The notes below the pieces were generated by a model that made no database searches, was not told the origin of the DNA, and was given only the letters and a program-made list of their open reading frames with translations. From NCBI GenBank assembly GCA_910585665.1, contig CAJUFI010000099.1, positions 1-8,348 of the forward strand: a DNA stretch of 8,348 nt, in the 5' to 3' direction. Of this stretch, positions 6,881 to 8,348 are shown piece after piece. Position 1 is the first letter of the stretch. Each line of letters begins with the position of its first letter. Position numbers and translations under genes: made by a program. The stretch is from an uncultured Acetatifactor sp. (GTDB taxonomy: Bacteria; Bacillota; Clostridia; Lachnospirales; Lachnospiraceae).

Positions 6881-6906
6881 GCATCAGTTATTTTCCGCCA
6901 GTTCCT
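6881..6906 (-). repeat. Right terminal inverted repeat of the mutS-mutL cassette
   Basis: On the - strand it reads AGGAACTGGC, then GGA, then AAATAACTGATGC. It differs by a single base from the left arm of the mini-element at 178-203. Similarity to the mini-element's right arm continues inward: GCTATAAACTC precedes 254 and GCTATCACTT precedes 6881, so the shared right end is about 36 nt. The arm begins 15 nt after the stop of the cassette gene. Confidence 0.75.
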
Positions 6907-6940
6907 GACAATAAGATGCCGAAGGCGATAAGGTGAAAAT

Positions 6941-8348
6941 ATGTCACAGATACACATTCTTGATTCAGAGACAATCGATAAAATAGCTGCCGGGGAAGTG
7001 GTGGAGCGGCCCAGCAGCGTGGTGAAGGAGCTGGTGGAGAATGCCATCGACGCGGGGGCCAGCGCTGTCACGGTGGAGGCAAAGGACGGCGGAATCGAGT
7101 TCATCCGGGTGACGGACAACGGCTGCGGCATGGAGGGAAGCCAGCTGCGAACGGCTTTTCTGCGGCATGCCACCAGCAAGATTGAGGACGCGTCGGATTT
7201 GATGCGGATTTCCAGCCTGGGGTTCCGGGGGGAAGCCCTGTCCAGCATTGCGGCGGTGGCTAAGGTGGAGGTCATCACGACGTCTGCGGGGAGCATTACG
7301 GGGACCCGAATTTTGCTGGAAGGGGCGAAAGAGGTAGGGTTTGAGGAGGTGGGCGCACCGGAGGGGACTACTTTTCTGGTGCGCAATCTCTTTTTCAATA
7401 CGCCTGTCCGGCGGAAATTCCTGAAGCAGCCTGCCACGGAGGGTGGCTATATCGCGGATTTGATGGAGCATCTGGCTTTGTCCAGGCCGGATGTGTCCTT
7501 TAAGCTGGTGCTGGGAGGACAGACGAAATTCCATACATCCGGAAACGGAGATTTGAAGGAAGTTATCTATCGCATTTATGGAAGGGACGCTGCGGGGGCT
7601 TTAGTGCCCATACAGGCCCAGCGGGACGGCGCGCGCATAGAGGGGTATCTGGGCAAGCCTGTGCAGGTGCGCTCTAACCGGAATTTCGAGATTTATTTCA
7701 TCAATGGCAGGTTCATCCGCAGCAATGTGGTGGCACGGGCCATCGAGGAGGGGTATAAGGAATACCTGATGCAGCACAAGTTCCCTTTCTGTGTGCTGCA
7801 TATCACGATGGATGCCGGGCAAGTGGACGTGAACGTGCATCCCACGAAAATGGACGTGCGGTTCTCTGATGCCATCAGCTTCAGCAATTTCCTGGCAGAG
7901 TCTGTGCGGGGTGCGCTGCAGAGCCGGGAGATGATTCCGGAAGCCCTGCTGTCCACGGAGCGTGAGCTTCGGGAAGCCCGAAAGGAAGAAAAGAAAGAGC
8001 TGGAGAAGAAGTCCACGCCGGAGCCCTTTGAACACAAGCGCAGCCAGGCCTATCAGGTGATGGAGGAGGTCAGATATAACGCTTCGCAGACAAAGGGAAA
8101 GGAGTTCGCCCAAAATCCTGTGTGGGAGAGAGTGAAGGGCCATGGCGCTGCGCCTTTGAATATGACGAAAAACCAGGAAGCCGCCCTTGCGGAACTGTCA
8201 GGAAAGGGTGATGCTGTGCCTGCGGGGGTGCTGGAAAGCGGAGTTACTGTGCCTGCAGGCTTGCCGGAAAGCGGAGAAACTGTGCTATCAGACTTGCCAG
8301 GAAGGGTAGGTGCTATGTCTTCGGGCTTGTCGGAAGCTGGGGGTGTTG
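6941..8348 (+). CDS. mutL: DNA mismatch repair protein MutL, N-terminal part (runs off the window end)
   Basis: MutL is the GHKL-family ATPase that couples MutS mismatch recognition to strand incision and removal. The 469 complete codons seen cover the ATPase domain and the start of the linker; the C-terminal dimerisation/endonuclease domain is beyond the window. ATPase motifs: KELVENAIDAGA (29-40) with the expected catalytic Glu30 and Asn34, DNGCGM (59-64), RHATSKI (75-81) and GFRGEAL (94-100). Further hallmarks are FNTPVRRKF, FINGRFI and NVHPTKMDVRF. The ATG at 6941 has AAGGTGA (6930-6936) a few bases upstream, weaker than the AGGAGG sites of iorA and iorB. The linker contains an unusual 11-residue tandem repeat from about residue 414. 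The gene starts 34 nt after the right arm of the cassette and has no clear promoter of its own, so it probably relies on read-through from mutS and the cassette. Confidence 0.97.
   Translation, partial: MSQIHILDSETIDKIAAGEVVERPSSVVKELVENAIDAGASAVTVEAKDGGIEFIRVTDNGCGMEGSQLRTAFLRHATSKIEDASDLMRISSLGFRGEALSSIAAVAKVEVITTSAGSITGTRILLEGAKEVGFEEVGAPEGTTFLVRNLFFNTPVRRKFLKQPATEGGYIADLMEHLALSRPDVSFKLVLGGQTKFHTSGNGDLKEVIYRIYGRDAAGALVPIQAQRDGARIEGYLGKPVQVRSNRNFEIYFINGRFIRSNVVARAIEEGYKEYLMQHKFPFCVLHITMDAGQVDVNVHPTKMDVRFSDAISFSNFLAESVRGALQSREMIPEALLSTERELREARKEEKKELEKKSTPEPFEHKRSQAYQVMEEVRYNASQTKGKEFAQNPVWERVKGHGAAPLNMTKNQEAALAELSGKGDAVPAGVLESGVTVPAGLPESGETVLSDLPGRVGAMSSGLSEAGGV
8180..8348 (+). repeat. 33-nt (11-residue) tandem repeat inside the mutL linker
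   Basis: Units run 8213-8245, 8246-8278, 8279-8311 and 8312-8344, with the next beginning at 8345. A more diverged unit precedes them at 8180-8212. The peptides are AVPAGVLESGV, TVPAGLPESGE, TVLSDLPGRVG and AMSSGLSEAGG; the leading one is AALAELSGKGD. The first two clear units match at 26 of 33 bases and the others are more diverged. Because 33 is a multiple of three, gain or loss of a unit keeps the frame. The array continues past the window, so copy number is unknown. Confidence 0.75.

Larger units (their letters stand above)
5913..6906. mobile_element. 994-bp inverted-repeat-bounded cassette between mutS and mutL
   Basis: The segment begins 58 nt after the mutS stop and ends 34 nt before the mutL start. 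Its ends are 26-bp inverted repeats (5913-5938 and 6881-6906; 23 of 26 matching) of the same family that bounds 178-279. Nearly all of it is one gene, 6110-6865, whose base composition is clearly lower in GC than mutS. For example, the line from 6181 has 21 G/C in 60 against 32 in 60 for the line from 5221. There is no transposase, so any movement would need an enzyme supplied from elsewhere. A clean target duplication is not evident: TTA (5912-5914 region) on the left against TGA (6906-6908) on the right. The family is not one I recognise. Insertion is inferred from structure and composition. Confidence 0.6.

Noticed and set aside
7601..8143. A 180-residue open frame on the - strand
   Set aside because: It is the antisense of mutL, whose conserved motifs run through the same stretch.
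1..8348. CRISPR array, tRNA or rRNA gene
   Set aside because: No regularly spaced repeats with unique spacers, no cloverleaf with a CCA-type end and no rRNA-like conserved blocks were seen on either strand.

Overview
The window looks like a chromosomal stretch from an anaerobic Clostridia-type member of the Bacillota, most plausibly a Lachnospiraceae gut bacterium. The reasons are strong AGGAGG-type ribosome binding sites, a ferredoxin-dependent 2-oxoacid oxidoreductase of the peptide-fermenting type (iorAB), and a mutS/mutL pair encoded one after the other. The genus cannot be read from this sequence. All convincing genes are on the + strand.

Layout: positions 1-457 carry no gene. They hold a near-consensus promoter (93-121) and a leader of about 330 nt that contains a small inverted-repeat element (178-279) and a diverged repeat. 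iorA (458-2317, GTG start) and iorB (2413-3009) follow and encode the two subunits of indolepyruvate:ferredoxin oxidoreductase. A strong hairpin terminator (3053-3090) closes this unit. A good promoter (3024-3052) abuts that terminator directly and probably drives mutS (3173-5854). mutL (6941 to beyond the window end) is the second mismatch-repair gene; only its first 469 codons are present.

The unusual part is between mutS and mutL. A segment of about 994 bp (5913-6906) is bounded by 26-bp inverted repeats and contains one visibly AT-richer gene (6110-6865) for an acidic protein that I do not recognise. The same 26-bp repeat bounds the 102-bp mini-element in the iorA leader, in the same outward orientation. 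So one repeat family appears twice within 7 kb: once empty and once carrying a gene. No transposase is present in either copy. This resembles a non-autonomous, cargo-carrying mobile element inserted into a mismatch-repair operon. That is inference; the repeats themselves are directly visible.

A second oddity is an 11-residue (33-nt) tandem repeat in the interdomain linker of mutL. It runs to the window end, so its full copy number is not visible.

Functionally, IorAB would oxidise aryl pyruvates to aryl-acetyl-CoA with ferredoxin reduction. MutS recognises replication mismatches, and MutL is the ATP-dependent matchmaker that couples recognition to strand removal. The cassette gene has no evident link to either process.
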